DNA of 64,000 nt from Variovorax sp. OK212 (GTDB taxonomy: Bacteria; Pseudomonadota; Gammaproteobacteria; Burkholderiales; Burkholderiaceae_C), in contig NZ_FOLP01000001.1 in assembly GCF_900112425.1 (NCBI RefSeq), positions 248,001 through 312,000 of the forward strand, written 5' to 3'. This document shows positions 8,518 through 17,106 of this stretch, one piece after another. Position 1 is the first letter of the stretch; each line of letters opens with the position of its first letter. A program made the position numbers and the translations under genes. The notes below the pieces were generated by a model. The model searched no databases, was not told the DNA's origin, and worked only from the letters and a program-made list of their open reading frames with translations.

Positions 8518-9989
8518 ACGCCGCACTCGGCGTGATCGCGCTGTTCGTCGTCGGCGCGCTGGGCCTGGCGGTGCTCGCGCGGCGCGGGCGCACCATGAGC
8601 CTGGAGCAGTGGGCGCTCGGCGGGCGCGGGCTGGGCGCCATCATGGTGTTCCTGCTGATGGCGGGCGAGTCGTTCTCCACCTTCACCTTCCTGGGCGCCA
8701 GCGGCTGGTCTTACAGCAAGGGCACGCCGGCCTTCTACATCCTGGCCTACGGCGGGCTGGCCTACCTCATGGCCTTCTGGATGCTGCCGGCCGTGTGGCG
8801 CTATGCCACCACCCACAAGCTGGTGTCGTTCTCCGACTTCTTCGCCCACAAGTACAACAGCCGCCCGCTCGGCGTGCTGGTGTCCATCGTGGCGCTCATG
8901 GGCATGGTGGCATTGCTGACCATCCAGCTGCGCGGGCTCGGCATCATCGTGTCGGAGGCGTCGTACGGCACCATCGCGCCGCAGGTGGCGATCTGGATCG
9001 GCACCGTGGTCATGGTCAGCTACATCCTGTTCTCGGGCATCCACGGCTCGGCCAGCATCGCCATCGTGAAAGACGTGCTGATCCTCGCGCTGGCCGTGTT
9101 CCTCGGCATCTACCTGCCGTGGCACTACTACGGCGGCGTCACGCCCATGTTCACGGCCATCCATGCCGCCAACCCCACCTTCTTCGAGTTCCCCAAGGAC
9201 GGCCTGAACCTCACCTGGTACAACTCGACCATCCTGCTCACGGCGCTGGGCTACTACCTGTACCCGTTCAACCTCACCTCGGTGTATGCGGCCAAGAGCG
9301 CGAGCGCGGTGCGCCGCAACACCATCCTGATGCCGCTGTACCAGGTGGTCATCGCCTTCCTGTTCCTGGTGGGCTTCGCGGCCATCCTGCAGGTGCCGGG
9401 CCTGAAGGGCGCGGAGGTCGACCTGGCGCTGTTCGGCCTGGTCAAGCACACCTTCGACCCGTGGTTCGTCGGCGTCATCGGCGGCACGGGCGTGCTCACC
9501 GCGCTGGTGCCGGGCTCGATGATTTTGCTGACCGCATCGACCGTGATCGGCAAGAACGTCTACAAGGAAGGCTTCGCCCACCACGCCACCGACAAGCAGG
9601 TGTCGCGCGTGGCGCGCGGCGTGCTGCCGGTGTTCGCGCTGGTGGCGGTGTACTTCGTGCTGCGCGGCGGCAGCACCATCGTGTCGGTGGCCATCTTCGC
9701 GTCGAGCCTGCTCACGCAGCTGCTGCCGTCGCTGCTGTTCAGCCTCATGAAGAAGCCCTTCGGCAACAAGCACGCGGCCTTCGCGGGCATCCTGGCCGGC
9801 GGCGCGGTGCTGGGCTTCATGATGACCACGGGCTCGAACCTGGGTACGCTGTTCCCGGCGGCACCGGTGGTGTTCAAGTCGCTCAACACCGGCCTGGTGG
9901 CGCTGGCGACCAATGCGCTGGTGTTCGTGGCGGTGGCGCTCTTCACGCCGCGCATCGTGCCGCGCACCGTGGCGGCGCAACCTGCCTGA
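8514..9989 (+). CDS. Sodium:solute symporter (SSS family)
   Basis: A 491-aa inner-membrane permease with about 13 helices. It has the SSS features of GGRGLGAIMVFLLMAGESFS near the N-terminus and GYYLYPFNLTSVYAAKSA and GMVALLTIQLRGLG further on. The ATG at 8514 overlaps the DUF3311 stop by 4 bp. The neighbouring deaminases suggest a nucleobase or related N-heterocycle as substrate (inference). Confidence 0.88.
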   Translation: MNAALGVIALFVVGALGLAVLARRGRTMSLEQWALGGRGLGAIMVFLLMAGESFSTFTFLGASGWSYSKGTPAFYILAYGGLAYLMAFWMLPAVWRYATTHKLVSFSDFFAHKYNSRPLGVLVSIVALMGMVALLTIQLRGLGIIVSEASYGTIAPQVAIWIGTVVMVSYILFSGIHGSASIAIVKDVLILALAVFLGIYLPWHYYGGVTPMFTAIHAANPTFFEFPKDGLNLTWYNSTILLTALGYYLYPFNLTSVYAAKSASAVRRNTILMPLYQVVIAFLFLVGFAAILQVPGLKGAEVDLALFGLVKHTFDPWFVGVIGGTGVLTALVPGSMILLTASTVIGKNVYKEGFAHHATDKQVSRVARGVLPVFALVAVYFVLRGGSTIVSVAIFASSLLTQLLPSLLFSLMKKPFGNKHAAFAGILAGGAVLGFMMTTGSNLGTLFPAAPVVFKSLNTGLVALATNALVFVAVALFTPRIVPRTVAAQPA

Positions 9990-10024
9990 TGCAGTCGAAG
10001 AAGTATTCAAAAGAACGGAACCCC

Positions 10025-11239
10025 ATGACCTCCTCGCTCCTGATCCGCAACGTTCGCCCGATGGGCGGCTCCGCCACCGACGTGCGCGTGCAGGACGGCC
10101 GCATCGCCGAGCTCGGCGCCGCGCTGGCCGCACCGGCCGGTGCCGTCGTCGAAGACGGGCAGGGCGCCTTGCTGCTGCCCGGCCTCGTCGAAGGCCACAC
10201 CCACCTCGACAAGACGATGTGGGGCATGGACTGGTACCGCAACGAGGTCGGCACCAACCTCACCGACAAGATCGAGAACGAGCGGGCCTTCCGCCACGCC
10301 AGCGGGCACGACGCCGCGGCCCAGTCGCTGGTGCTCGCCAAGGCCTTCCTGGCGCTGGGCACCACGCGCCTGCGCACGCACGTCGACGTCGACACGCAGG
10401 CCGGCCTGCGCCACCTCGAAGGCACGCTGCGCACCCGAGCGGCGCTGCGCGAGGTGCAGCAGATCCAGATCGTCGCGTTCCCGCAGTCGGGCCTGCTGGG
10501 CCGCGCCGGCACGGCCGAGCTGCTCGGCGAGTCGCTCGCCATGGGCGCCGACGTGCTCGGCGGCCTCGACCCCTGCGCCATCGACGGCGACCCGGTGAAG
10601 TCGCTCGACGTGCTGTTCGGCATTGCCGACAAGCACCAGCGCCCCGTCGACATCCACCTGCACGAGCCCGGCGCCATGGGCGCGTTCTCGCTCGACCTCA
10701 TCTTGCAGCGCACCGAGGCGCTGGGCATGCAGGGCAAGGTGGCCATCAGCCACGGCTTCTGCCTGGGCGACGTGAGCGAGCGCGAGCGCGAAACCTTGCT
10801 CGCGCGCATGGCCAGGCTCGGCGTGGTGCTCGTCACCAGCGCGCCGCCTTCGCGCAGCGTGCCGCCGCTCATGGCCTGCCGCCAAGCCGGCGTGACGGTG
10901 CTGGGTGGCAACGACGGCATCCGCGACACCTGGTCGCCCTACGGCAACCCCGACATGCTCGAGCGCGCCATGATCATCGGCCTGCGCTACAACCTGCGCC
11001 GCGACGACGAGATCGAAGTGGCGCTGGACACCGTCACCCATTCCGGCGCGCGCGGCTGCGGCTTCGAGGCCTACGGCCTGGAGCCCGGCAACCGCGCCGA
11101 CCTGGTGCTGGTCGACGCGCAGACCGTGGCGCAGGCCGTGGTGTCGCGCCCCGTGCGCAAGCTGGTGGTGGCGGGCGGGCGCGTGGTGGCGCGCAACGGC
11201 GTGCTGCAGGCCGAGGTGGCCGATCTGGCCGCCTTGTGA
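10025..11239 (+). CDS. Cytosine-deaminase-like amidohydrolase
   Basis: A 404-aa metal-dependent amidohydrolase related to cytosine deaminase and to triazine-ring aminohydrolases. Metal and catalytic motifs are in order: EGHTHLDK, RTHVDVD, DIHLHEPG, ISHGFCLGD and GNDGIRDTWSP. It would deaminate a pyrimidine or similar ring in the cytosol. An in-frame ATG at 9989 overlaps the symporter stop (TGATG) and would add 12 residues; I prefer 10025 because the MTSSLLIRNVRP start matches the family. It is the third gene of the operon. Confidence 0.88.
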   Translation: MTSSLLIRNVRPMGGSATDVRVQDGRIAELGAALAAPAGAVVEDGQGALLLPGLVEGHTHLDKTMWGMDWYRNEVGTNLTDKIENERAFRHASGHDAAAQSLVLAKAFLALGTTRLRTHVDVDTQAGLRHLEGTLRTRAALREVQQIQIVAFPQSGLLGRAGTAELLGESLAMGADVLGGLDPCAIDGDPVKSLDVLFGIADKHQRPVDIHLHEPGAMGAFSLDLILQRTEALGMQGKVAISHGFCLGDVSERERETLLARMARLGVVLVTSAPPSRSVPPLMACRQAGVTVLGGNDGIRDTWSPYGNPDMLERAMIIGLRYNLRRDDEIEVALDTVTHSGARGCGFEAYGLEPGNRADLVLVDAQTVAQAVVSRPVRKLVVAGGRVVARNGVLQAEVADLAAL

Positions 11240-12537
11240 CGGCTGAGCAGCGCCAAAGCCCGCGCCCCCGCGGTCAGCGCGATGCGGGCATGGCCTTCGC
11301 GGTCGTCATCGTGCTGGTGGCGCTGAACCTGCGCGCCTTTCTCACCTCGAGCAGCCCGCTGCTCGCGCCCATCCGCGAGGCCACGGGCATCGGCTTTCAC
11401 GCGGTGGCGCTGCTCACGGTGCTGCCGATGTTCACGATGGGCGCGATGTCGCTGTTCGGCGCCGCCGTGGGCCAGCGCATCGGCGCGCGCGCCGGCATTG
11501 CCTGCGGGCTGGCGGCCATCGCCTTCGCTTGCGCGAGCCGCTACGTGGCGGGTGGCGCGGCGGCCCTGCTGTGGAGCGCCGCGCTCGCGGGCGCGGGCGT
11601 GGGCCTGGTGCAGGCACTGATGCCCGGCGTGGTGAAGCAGGCGTACCCCACGCGCATCGGCGTGATGACGGGCCTCTACTCCGCGGCCATCATGGGCGGC
11701 GGCGGCCTGGGCGCCATGGCCAGTCCGTGGGTGGCGCATGCCTTCGGCGGCGCGCAGCCCGACTGGCATGCGGGCCTGGCCATCTGGGCGCTGCTGGCCA
11801 CCTTCGCGCTGCTCTACTGGCTCAACATGCGGCGCATGACCTTCACCGCCGACGCACCGCGCCAGAACCTCTCATGGCGGCGCTGCTTCGGCAGCCGCCG
11901 CGCGTGGCTGCTGGCCGCGTGCTTCGGCCTCATCAACGGCGGCTACACCAGCCTCGTCGCCTGGCTGCCGCATTTCTACGCCCAACAGGGCTGGACCGCG
12001 CAGCAGGGTGGCTCCGTGCTCGCGCTGATGACGCTCGCGCAGGTGGTTGCCGCGCTCGCCATGCCCGCGCTCGCGCGCAGCCGGGGGCGCGACATGCGGC
12101 CCTGGCTGATGCTCACGCTGCTCGCGCAACTCGCGGGCTTCGGCGCGCTGACCTTCTCGCTGCCCGTGCCGGCCGTGGCCACGGCCGTCGTGCTGGGCTT
12201 CGGCCTGGGCGGCGCCTTCGCGCTGTGCATGGTGCTGGCGCTCGACCACCTGAGCGACCCCGCGCAGGCCGGCGCGCTCGCGGGCTTCATGCAGGGCCTG
12301 GGCTTCATGATTGCCGCGCTCGCGCCCTTCGTCACCGGCTGGGTGCGCGAGCACACCGGCGGCTTCACGCTCGCGTGGGCGTACCTGGCGGCGGTGGTCG
12401 TGGTGCTGCTGCCGCTGATGCTGTGCTTCGACCCCAAGCGCTATGCGAAGGCGATGGCGGGGCTTTTTGAATCGCCTGCGCCCACGCCTCATGCCGCATC
12501 ACCCATCCCCGCATTCGACACCGCAAGAAAGGCCTGA
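11236..12537 (+). CDS. CynX/NimT-type MFS transporter
   Basis: A 433-aa twelve-helix MFS protein of the cyanate/nitroimidazole group. It begins VIVLVALNLRAFLTSSSPLL, the usual first helix of that group (ALNLR), and has a central basic loop (NMRRMTF). The GTG at 11236 overlaps the amidohydrolase stop (GTGA); an internal ATG at 11290 is an alternative that would just precede helix 1. Its position between two deaminases suggests export or import of a nucleobase, product or cyanate-like compound. Confidence 0.82.
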   Translation: MTAEQRQSPRPRGQRDAGMAFAVVIVLVALNLRAFLTSSSPLLAPIREATGIGFHAVALLTVLPMFTMGAMSLFGAAVGQRIGARAGIACGLAAIAFACASRYVAGGAAALLWSAALAGAGVGLVQALMPGVVKQAYPTRIGVMTGLYSAAIMGGGGLGAMASPWVAHAFGGAQPDWHAGLAIWALLATFALLYWLNMRRMTFTADAPRQNLSWRRCFGSRRAWLLAACFGLINGGYTSLVAWLPHFYAQQGWTAQQGGSVLALMTLAQVVAALAMPALARSRGRDMRPWLMLTLLAQLAGFGALTFSLPVPAVATAVVLGFGLGGAFALCMVLALDHLSDPAQAGALAGFMQGLGFMIAALAPFVTGWVREHTGGFTLAWAYLAAVVVVLLPLMLCFDPKRYAKAMAGLFESPAPTPHAASPIPAFDTARKA

Positions 12538-12541
12538 CCCC

Positions 12542-13036
12542 ATGTACCAACAAGAATTCATGCAACGGGCACTGGCCCTGTCGGCGCAAGCGTTGCAGGA
12601 GCCCGGCACCGAGCCCTTCGGCGCCGTCGTCGTGAAAGACGGCGTGATCGTCGGTGAAGGCTTCAACCACTCCGTCGCGCATTCCGACCCCACCTCCCAC
12701 GGCGAGGTCGAGGCCATTCGCGATGCCTGCCGCAAGCTCGGCACCGTCAGCCTCGCGGGCTGCGACCTCTACACCTCGTGCGAGCCCTGCGCCATGTGCG
12801 TGGCGGCCATGCACATCGCGGGCATTGCCAAGCTCTACTACGCCGCCACGCTTGCGCAATCGGGCAACGCCTTCGACGGCGTGCCCGTGGCGTCGCGCCA
12901 CCCCATCGACGTGGAGGTGCTGCGCATCGAAGCAGGCGCCACGCTGGCGCGGCGCAGCCTGCCGGCCGAACAGAAGCTCGACCGCGAGGCGGTGCAGATT
13001 TTGTCGGACTGGGCCGCCACGCGACGGGCGGGTTGA
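12542..13036 (+). CDS. Nucleoside/nucleobase deaminase (cytidine deaminase fold)
   Basis: A 164-aa zinc deaminase resembling guanine deaminase GuaD. The zinc site is SHGEVEA plus CEPCAMC; PFGAVVVKDG at residues ~22-31 is the substrate-side motif. The ATG at 12542 lies 4 bp after the MFS stop, so it is the last gene of the operon. The final ~45 codons are repeated almost exactly at 14904-15037 (see the pseudogene there), so this 3' end has been copied. Confidence 0.88.
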   Translation: MYQQEFMQRALALSAQALQEPGTEPFGAVVVKDGVIVGEGFNHSVAHSDPTSHGEVEAIRDACRKLGTVSLAGCDLYTSCEPCAMCVAAMHIAGIAKLYYAATLAQSGNAFDGVPVASRHPIDVEVLRIEAGATLARRSLPAEQKLDREAVQILSDWAATRRAG

Positions 13037-13072
13037 CGACGCGCGCAGACGCGTGCAGCGCGCGCGGCCCGG

Positions 13073-14416
13073 CTACTTGAGCGCCGCCACCACGGCGTCG
13101 AAGAACGGCAGCACCGGCAGCGTGCCGTTGCCGGCCGGATCGGTCTGCGCGCCCCAGACCACGATCACCACCTTCTCCTTGCGGTTGATGTAGATCTGCT
13201 GGCCCATGATGCCGTTCGCGTAGAACGCGCTGTCGGTGGCCGACTGGCCGCTGGACGGTATCCACCACAGGTAGCCGTAGCTGATGGGCTGGCCGCCGCT
13301 CAGCACCTTGGGCGTGCCCGCTTCCGTCACCCATCCCGTGGGCAGCACCTGCTGGCCCGCGGCCACGCCGTCGTTCATCACGAACATGCCGAAGCGGCCA
13401 TAGTCGCGCAGCGTGGCGCTGATGCCGCTGCCGCCGATCTCCACGCCGTCGGGCGAGTCCAGCCACCAGTTGGCCTGCGCCTCCATGCCCACCTTCGACC
13501 AGATCTTCTCGGACAGGTACTGCGCCAGCGGTTTCTTCACCGCGTTGTGGACGATCTCGCCGGCCACCTGGGTCTCGCCGGTGCTGTAGTTGTACGCGGC
13601 GCCCGGCGCGGCGGCGCGTGGCAGCTTGCTCATCAGGTCCATCGCCGAGCCCGCCTTCTGGCTGATCTGCGCCTCCAGCAGCTGGCGGCGGTCGGAGCTG
13701 GGGTCGGTGTAGGTTTCGTTCCACTTCGCGCCCGAGGCCATCATCATCACGTTGCGCACCGTGGCGCCGTCGTAGGCGCTGCCGGCCAGCCGGGGCACGT
13801 ACTTGATCACCTGGTCGTCGATGCTGGCGATGTAGCCGTCCTTCACCGCGGCGCCGATGAGCGTCGACGTGATCGACTTGGCCACCGACATCGACATCCA
13901 GCGCGTCTTCTGCGTGTTGCCGTAGCGGTAGGTCTCGTTGACGATCTTGCCGTCCTTCAGCACCAGCAGGCCGGCCACGCGGTTCACCGTCATGAAGTCG
14001 GCCATGCTGTAGGTCTTGCCGTTCAGCGTGAAGCTGGCCTGCGTCAACGAGGTGGCGCCGGCCGGCAACGGATACGGCGTGCCGCCGGGCTCGATGGTGC
14101 GAGTAGGGAACAGCCGGTCGATGTTGCGGTACGTGTTCACGGCCAGGTCTGGCGAGAGTGCGCCGTCGTAGATCTGGCGCACCGTGCCGATGGCCTCCGA
14201 TGCATGCGGATAGCCGGTGGTGGTACCCGGGTCGGTGGCCCCACCGCCCGTGGCCGGCGGAATGGCGACGATGGGAAGCACTGCGCCTCCGCCGCCTCCG
14301 CCGCCTCCACCACCGCCGCACGCGACGAGCAGCAACGCACTTGCAAGCACTGGCATCGACAGGGCCGCGCGCAGCGAGCGCGGTAGTACGAATGCCTTCA
14401 CAACACCTTGATCCAC
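13073..14416 (-). CDS. Lipid-anchored serine beta-lactamase-like hydrolase (NylB/class C fold)
   Basis: A 447-aa protein. The signal peptide ends in lipobox LLLVAC and is followed at once by a run of 11 glycines, then a Pro/Gly/Thr linker. The catalytic domain carries SxxK (SVAKS), the YxN-type motif YNYSTGE and a C-terminal YANGIMGQ, like 6-aminohexanoate-dimer hydrolases and esterase-type beta-lactamases. The GTG at 14416 is chosen because AAGGAG lies 6 bp upstream; the frame stays open further upstream. It lies between two copies of the deaminase 3' end, in opposite orientation, and looks inserted. Confidence 0.85.
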   Translation of the reverse strand: MDQGVVKAFVLPRSLRAALSMPVLASALLLVACGGGGGGGGGGGAVLPIVAIPPATGGGATDPGTTTGYPHASEAIGTVRQIYDGALSPDLAVNTYRNIDRLFPTRTIEPGGTPYPLPAGATSLTQASFTLNGKTYSMADFMTVNRVAGLLVLKDGKIVNETYRYGNTQKTRWMSMSVAKSITSTLIGAAVKDGYIASIDDQVIKYVPRLAGSAYDGATVRNVMMMASGAKWNETYTDPSSDRRQLLEAQISQKAGSAMDLMSKLPRAAAPGAAYNYSTGETQVAGEIVHNAVKKPLAQYLSEKIWSKVGMEAQANWWLDSPDGVEIGGSGISATLRDYGRFGMFVMNDGVAAGQQVLPTGWVTEAGTPKVLSGGQPISYGYLWWIPSSGQSATDSAFYANGIMGQQIYINRKEKVVIVVWGAQTDPAGNGTLPVLPFFDAVVAALK

Positions 14417-14603
14417 GGGGTTCTCCTTGTTGGTATGACGCTCTGTGGGCAGTGGCAATGCGCCTGGCTCCCTTGCAGCGCGGGCGCGATGATCGCATCT
14501 GTCGGGCTCTACCACCAGCGCTTGCGCGGCCATCGCTGACACGGCCGCGCCGCATGCAGTGCAGGCCATCAAGGCGCATTCAAAAACCTGGGCGGGCCGC
14601 CCG

Positions 14604-14832
14604 ATGAGCAAGGCACTGATCGCCATCGCCACTTCGCTGGCCTTGCCTGCCGCTGGCACGGCGAGCGCGCAGATCGGCAAGGCTGCCCTCGAGGCGACCG
14701 ACGCCGCGCAGCACAAGATCGACGAGAAGCAGGCCGACGGCAGGGCCGCGAACAACGTGAAGTCGGCTATCACAAGAGCCGCTCGAAGGCTTCGGCCGAC
14801 AAGGCGAAGAGCGCGTTGAAGGGCGAGGCTGA
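14604..14832 (+). pseudogene. Decayed copy of the small exported protein gene at 16492-16749
   Basis: It begins like the intact gene: ATGAGCAAGGCACTGATCGC against ATGAACAAGGCACTGATCGC. The match runs through the signal peptide and the DAAQHKIDEKQAD segment. Relative to the intact copy it lacks 27 bp in frame (most of SKAKKSGPVGKAV). It also lost one G in GTCGGGCTAT and one G at the last codons, shifting the frame twice. The upstream ~100 bp also match the intact copy's leader (ATTCAAAAACCTGG). Confidence 0.8.
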
Positions 14833-14854
14833 CGTCCGAGCGTTGGTGGCCAAG

Positions 14855-15037
14855 CCTTGCGCAGGGCGAGGCTTTCGACAGCGTGACCGTGGCGTCGCGC
14901 CACCCATCGACGTGGAGGTGCTGCGCATCGAGGCCGGCGCCACGCTGGCGCGGCGCAGCCTGCCGGCCGAACAGAAGCTCGACCGCGAGGCGGTGCAGAT
15001 TTTGTCGGACTGGGCCGCCACGCGCAGGGCCGGTTGA
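14855..15037 (+). pseudogene. Duplicated 3' fragment of the nucleoside deaminase gene
   Basis: Bases 14904-15037 match 12903-13036 with only a handful of differences, including the shared stop, so they encode the deaminase tail VEVLRIEAGATLARRSLP... The match continues less well back to about 14855. One C is missing in the CGCCACCCC run, and there is no zinc-site region or start. It cannot make a deaminase. It follows the decayed small-protein copy directly, marking a duplication junction. Confidence 0.85.
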
Positions 15038-15086
15038 AGCTGCCGCACGTGTGATTCAATCGCCCGAAAAACTTCGGGGGATCCCT

Positions 15087-16346
15087 GTGAGGCGAGTGTT
15101 GTTCGGTGCGTTCCTGTTCGGCGTCTGCATGGCCGCATCGGCCCAGACGGCGTGGCCCAGCTACATGGGCGATCTTCCGCGGGCGGTTTCGGAGAGCAGC
15201 GTGGCCGCCGAGTTGCCGCCGCAGGCGGCCGCTCTGGCACAGCAGGCCACCGCGCCCGCCGGGCTTGCACAGTGGGGCGGCATCTGGAGCGGCTGGGCCT
15301 GTCGCACGGCGGGTTGCGACATCAAGGTTGCCGTTCGCGACCTTTCCGCCGAAGGCGCGACCGTCACCTATGTCGGCGCCAGCCCGCTGCAGACGGTCGT
15401 CGACGAAGCCGCCGGCCGCTTCGAGAACAACGAACTCCACGTGCCCCTGAAAACCGGCGCCGAGCTCGTGCTGCGCCTGCGCAAGGACGGCGACATGGAG
15501 CTGGGCATCTGGCGGCCGCAGGCGCAGCTGTTGTCCGTGGGCCTGCTGTCGCGGCGCCCGCCCGCCTATGCGCGCCGCGTCGAATGGCAGGACACCCCGT
15601 TCACCGAGAACGGCAAGCCCGTGCGCCTGGAGATGGTCGTGCACCGGCCCGAAGGCGACGGACCCTTTCCCACCCTTGTGATGAACCACGGCTCGACCGG
15701 CATGGGCAATCGCCCGGAGTGGTTCGGCTTGACGTGGACAAGCCCGGAGGTGAGCGCCTTCTTCGTCGCACGCGGCTGGCAGGTCATCTATCCGCAGCGC
15801 CGTGGCCGCGGCCACTCGGAAGGGCTGTACGACGAGGGTTTCGAAACGGACCGCTCGCGCTACTCGTGCCAGGCGGCGTTGTCGCTGCCCGGCGCCGACC
15901 GCGCGCTGGCAGACATCCAGGTGGTCATGGCGCACATCCGCCAGCGCAGCGATGTGGACCCGCGGCGCGTGGTGATCGGCGGCGTGTCGCGGGGCGGCAT
16001 TCTCGCAACCGCCTATGCGGGCCAGCATCCGCAGGAGGTGGTGGGCGCGATCAACTTCGTCGGTGGCTGGATCGGCGCGTTGTGCCCGGACGCAGCCAAG
16101 GTGAACGGCGAGTTGTTCACGCGCGGCGCTGCCTTCCCGGGGCCGACGCTCTGGCTGTATGGCGAGGCAGACCCTTACTACCCCGTTGCCCACAGCCGGG
16201 CCAACTTCAAGGTGTTCGAGGCGGCCGGCGGAAAAGGCGTGTTCGAGGTGCTCATGCCGCCGAAGGGGCTGGACGGCCACAGCACCTACACCGTGCAACG
16301 CCTGTGGGGCGCGTCGATGGATGCGTACCTGGCGTCGATTCGCTGA
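15087..16346 (+). CDS. Secreted alpha/beta hydrolase (prolyl-oligopeptidase/dienelactone-hydrolase type)
   Basis: A 419-aa exported hydrolase. A short signal peptide (VLFGAFLFGVCMAASAQ) leads to an N-terminal region of ~125 residues with a Cys pair (WACRTAGC) and then the alpha/beta fold. The triad is visible: the nucleophile Ser in GVSRGG, Asp in YGEADPYY and His in GLDGHSTY; NHGSTG is the likely oxyanion loop. The GTG at 15087 has GGGGGAT upstream. The substrate is unknown; probably an ester or peptide in the periplasm. Confidence 0.82.
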   Translation: MRRVLFGAFLFGVCMAASAQTAWPSYMGDLPRAVSESSVAAELPPQAAALAQQATAPAGLAQWGGIWSGWACRTAGCDIKVAVRDLSAEGATVTYVGASPLQTVVDEAAGRFENNELHVPLKTGAELVLRLRKDGDMELGIWRPQAQLLSVGLLSRRPPAYARRVEWQDTPFTENGKPVRLEMVVHRPEGDGPFPTLVMNHGSTGMGNRPEWFGLTWTSPEVSAFFVARGWQVIYPQRRGRGHSEGLYDEGFETDRSRYSCQAALSLPGADRALADIQVVMAHIRQRSDVDPRRVVIGGVSRGGILATAYAGQHPQEVVGAINFVGGWIGALCPDAAKVNGELFTRGAAFPGPTLWLYGEADPYYPVAHSRANFKVFEAAGGKGVFEVLMPPKGLDGHSTYTVQRLWGASMDAYLASIR

Positions 16347-16491
16347 GCGCGCGGGCGCTTGCCGCCGGCCCCTGATGCGTGGCCCTGCTGTCGGGCATGT
16401 GCGCCACGCCATGCGCGGTCACGGCTGACACGGCCAGGTCGAAGTCGGTGCAACCATCGAGGCTCATTCAAAAACCTGGAGGGACCGCCCG

Positions 16492-16749
16492 ATGAACAAG
16501 GCACTGATCGCCATCGCCACTTCGCTGACCTTGCTTGCCGCCGGCTCGGCGAGCGCGCAGATCGGCAAGGCCGCCTCCGAGGCGACCGACGCCGCGCAGC
16601 ACAAGATCGACGAGAAGCAGGCCGACAGCAAGGCCAAGAAGAGCGGCCCGGTGGGCAAGGCCGTGAACAACGTGAAGTCGGGCTATCACAAGAACCGCTC
16701 GAAGGCTTCGGCCGACAAGGCGAAGAAGGCACTGAAGGGCGAGGGCTGA
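16492..16749 (+). CDS. Small exported basic protein, function unknown
   Basis: An 85-aa protein with signal peptide MNKALIAIATSLTLLAAGSASA and a mature part of ~63 residues, very rich in Lys, Ala and Ser (EKQADSKAKKSGPVGK). It is highly charged, without Cys, and probably helical or disordered in the periplasm. A decayed second copy sits 1.9 kb upstream with part of the same leader. A GGAGGG lies 9-14 bp before the start. Confidence 0.7.
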   Translation: MNKALIAIATSLTLLAAGSASAQIGKAASEATDAAQHKIDEKQADSKAKKSGPVGKAVNNVKSGYHKNRSKASADKAKKALKGEG

Positions 16750-16784
16750 TCCTCTCCCTCCATCTCCCTCCAGCGAGTTCTTCA

Positions 16785-16805
16785 AGGGGGCTCTTGTAGC
16801 CCCCT
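16785..16805. terminator. Hairpin between convergent genes
   Basis: A perfect 8-bp stem AGGGGGCT / AGCCCCCT with a 5-base loop lies in the 65-bp gap between the small exported protein gene and the convergent tautomerase gene. There is no long T-run on either side, so termination strength is uncertain, but position and symmetry fit a bidirectional terminator. Confidence 0.45.
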
Positions 16806-16814
16806 GAGGTCCGG

Positions 16815-17042
16815 CTACTTCGCTCCGGCAGCGGCCTCGGCCGCTTCCCGCGCGCGCACGACAGTCGTCGTCTCCCCCGCAAACCCCCAGTCGTCGGTGT
16901 TGATCTCATCGATCACCACATGCGTGAGCTCCGGCTTCTTGCCGAGCACGCGCTGCAGCGTGTCGGTGATCTCCGCGATCACGGTGGCTTTCTGTTCGCG
17001 CGTGACACCGTCGCGCGTGATGCGTACGTTGACGTAAGGCAT
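16815..17042 (-). CDS. 4-oxalocrotonate tautomerase-family enzyme
   Basis: A 75-aa protein starting MPYVNVRITRDGVTREQK, so Pro2 becomes the catalytic N-terminal proline after Met removal. The length and the LTHVVIDEINTDDWGFAGE segment fit the small tautomerase subunits that form hexamers. It lies 64 bp downstream of the SDR gene on the same strand. The substrate is unknown. Confidence 0.88.
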   Translation of the reverse strand: MPYVNVRITRDGVTREQKATVIAEITDTLQRVLGKKPELTHVVIDEINTDDWGFAGETTTVVRAREAAEAAAGAK

Positions 17043-17106
17043 GGTGTGTTCCTTCGCTTCTTCGCTTGTTCGCTTGTTCGCGTTTCTTCGTTCTTGCTGC
17101 TGAAAC

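Noticed and set aside
12849..16749. The repeated fragments as an insertion sequence or transposon
   Set aside because: There is no transposase, no terminal inverted repeats and no target duplication; the repeats are pieces of ordinary genes.
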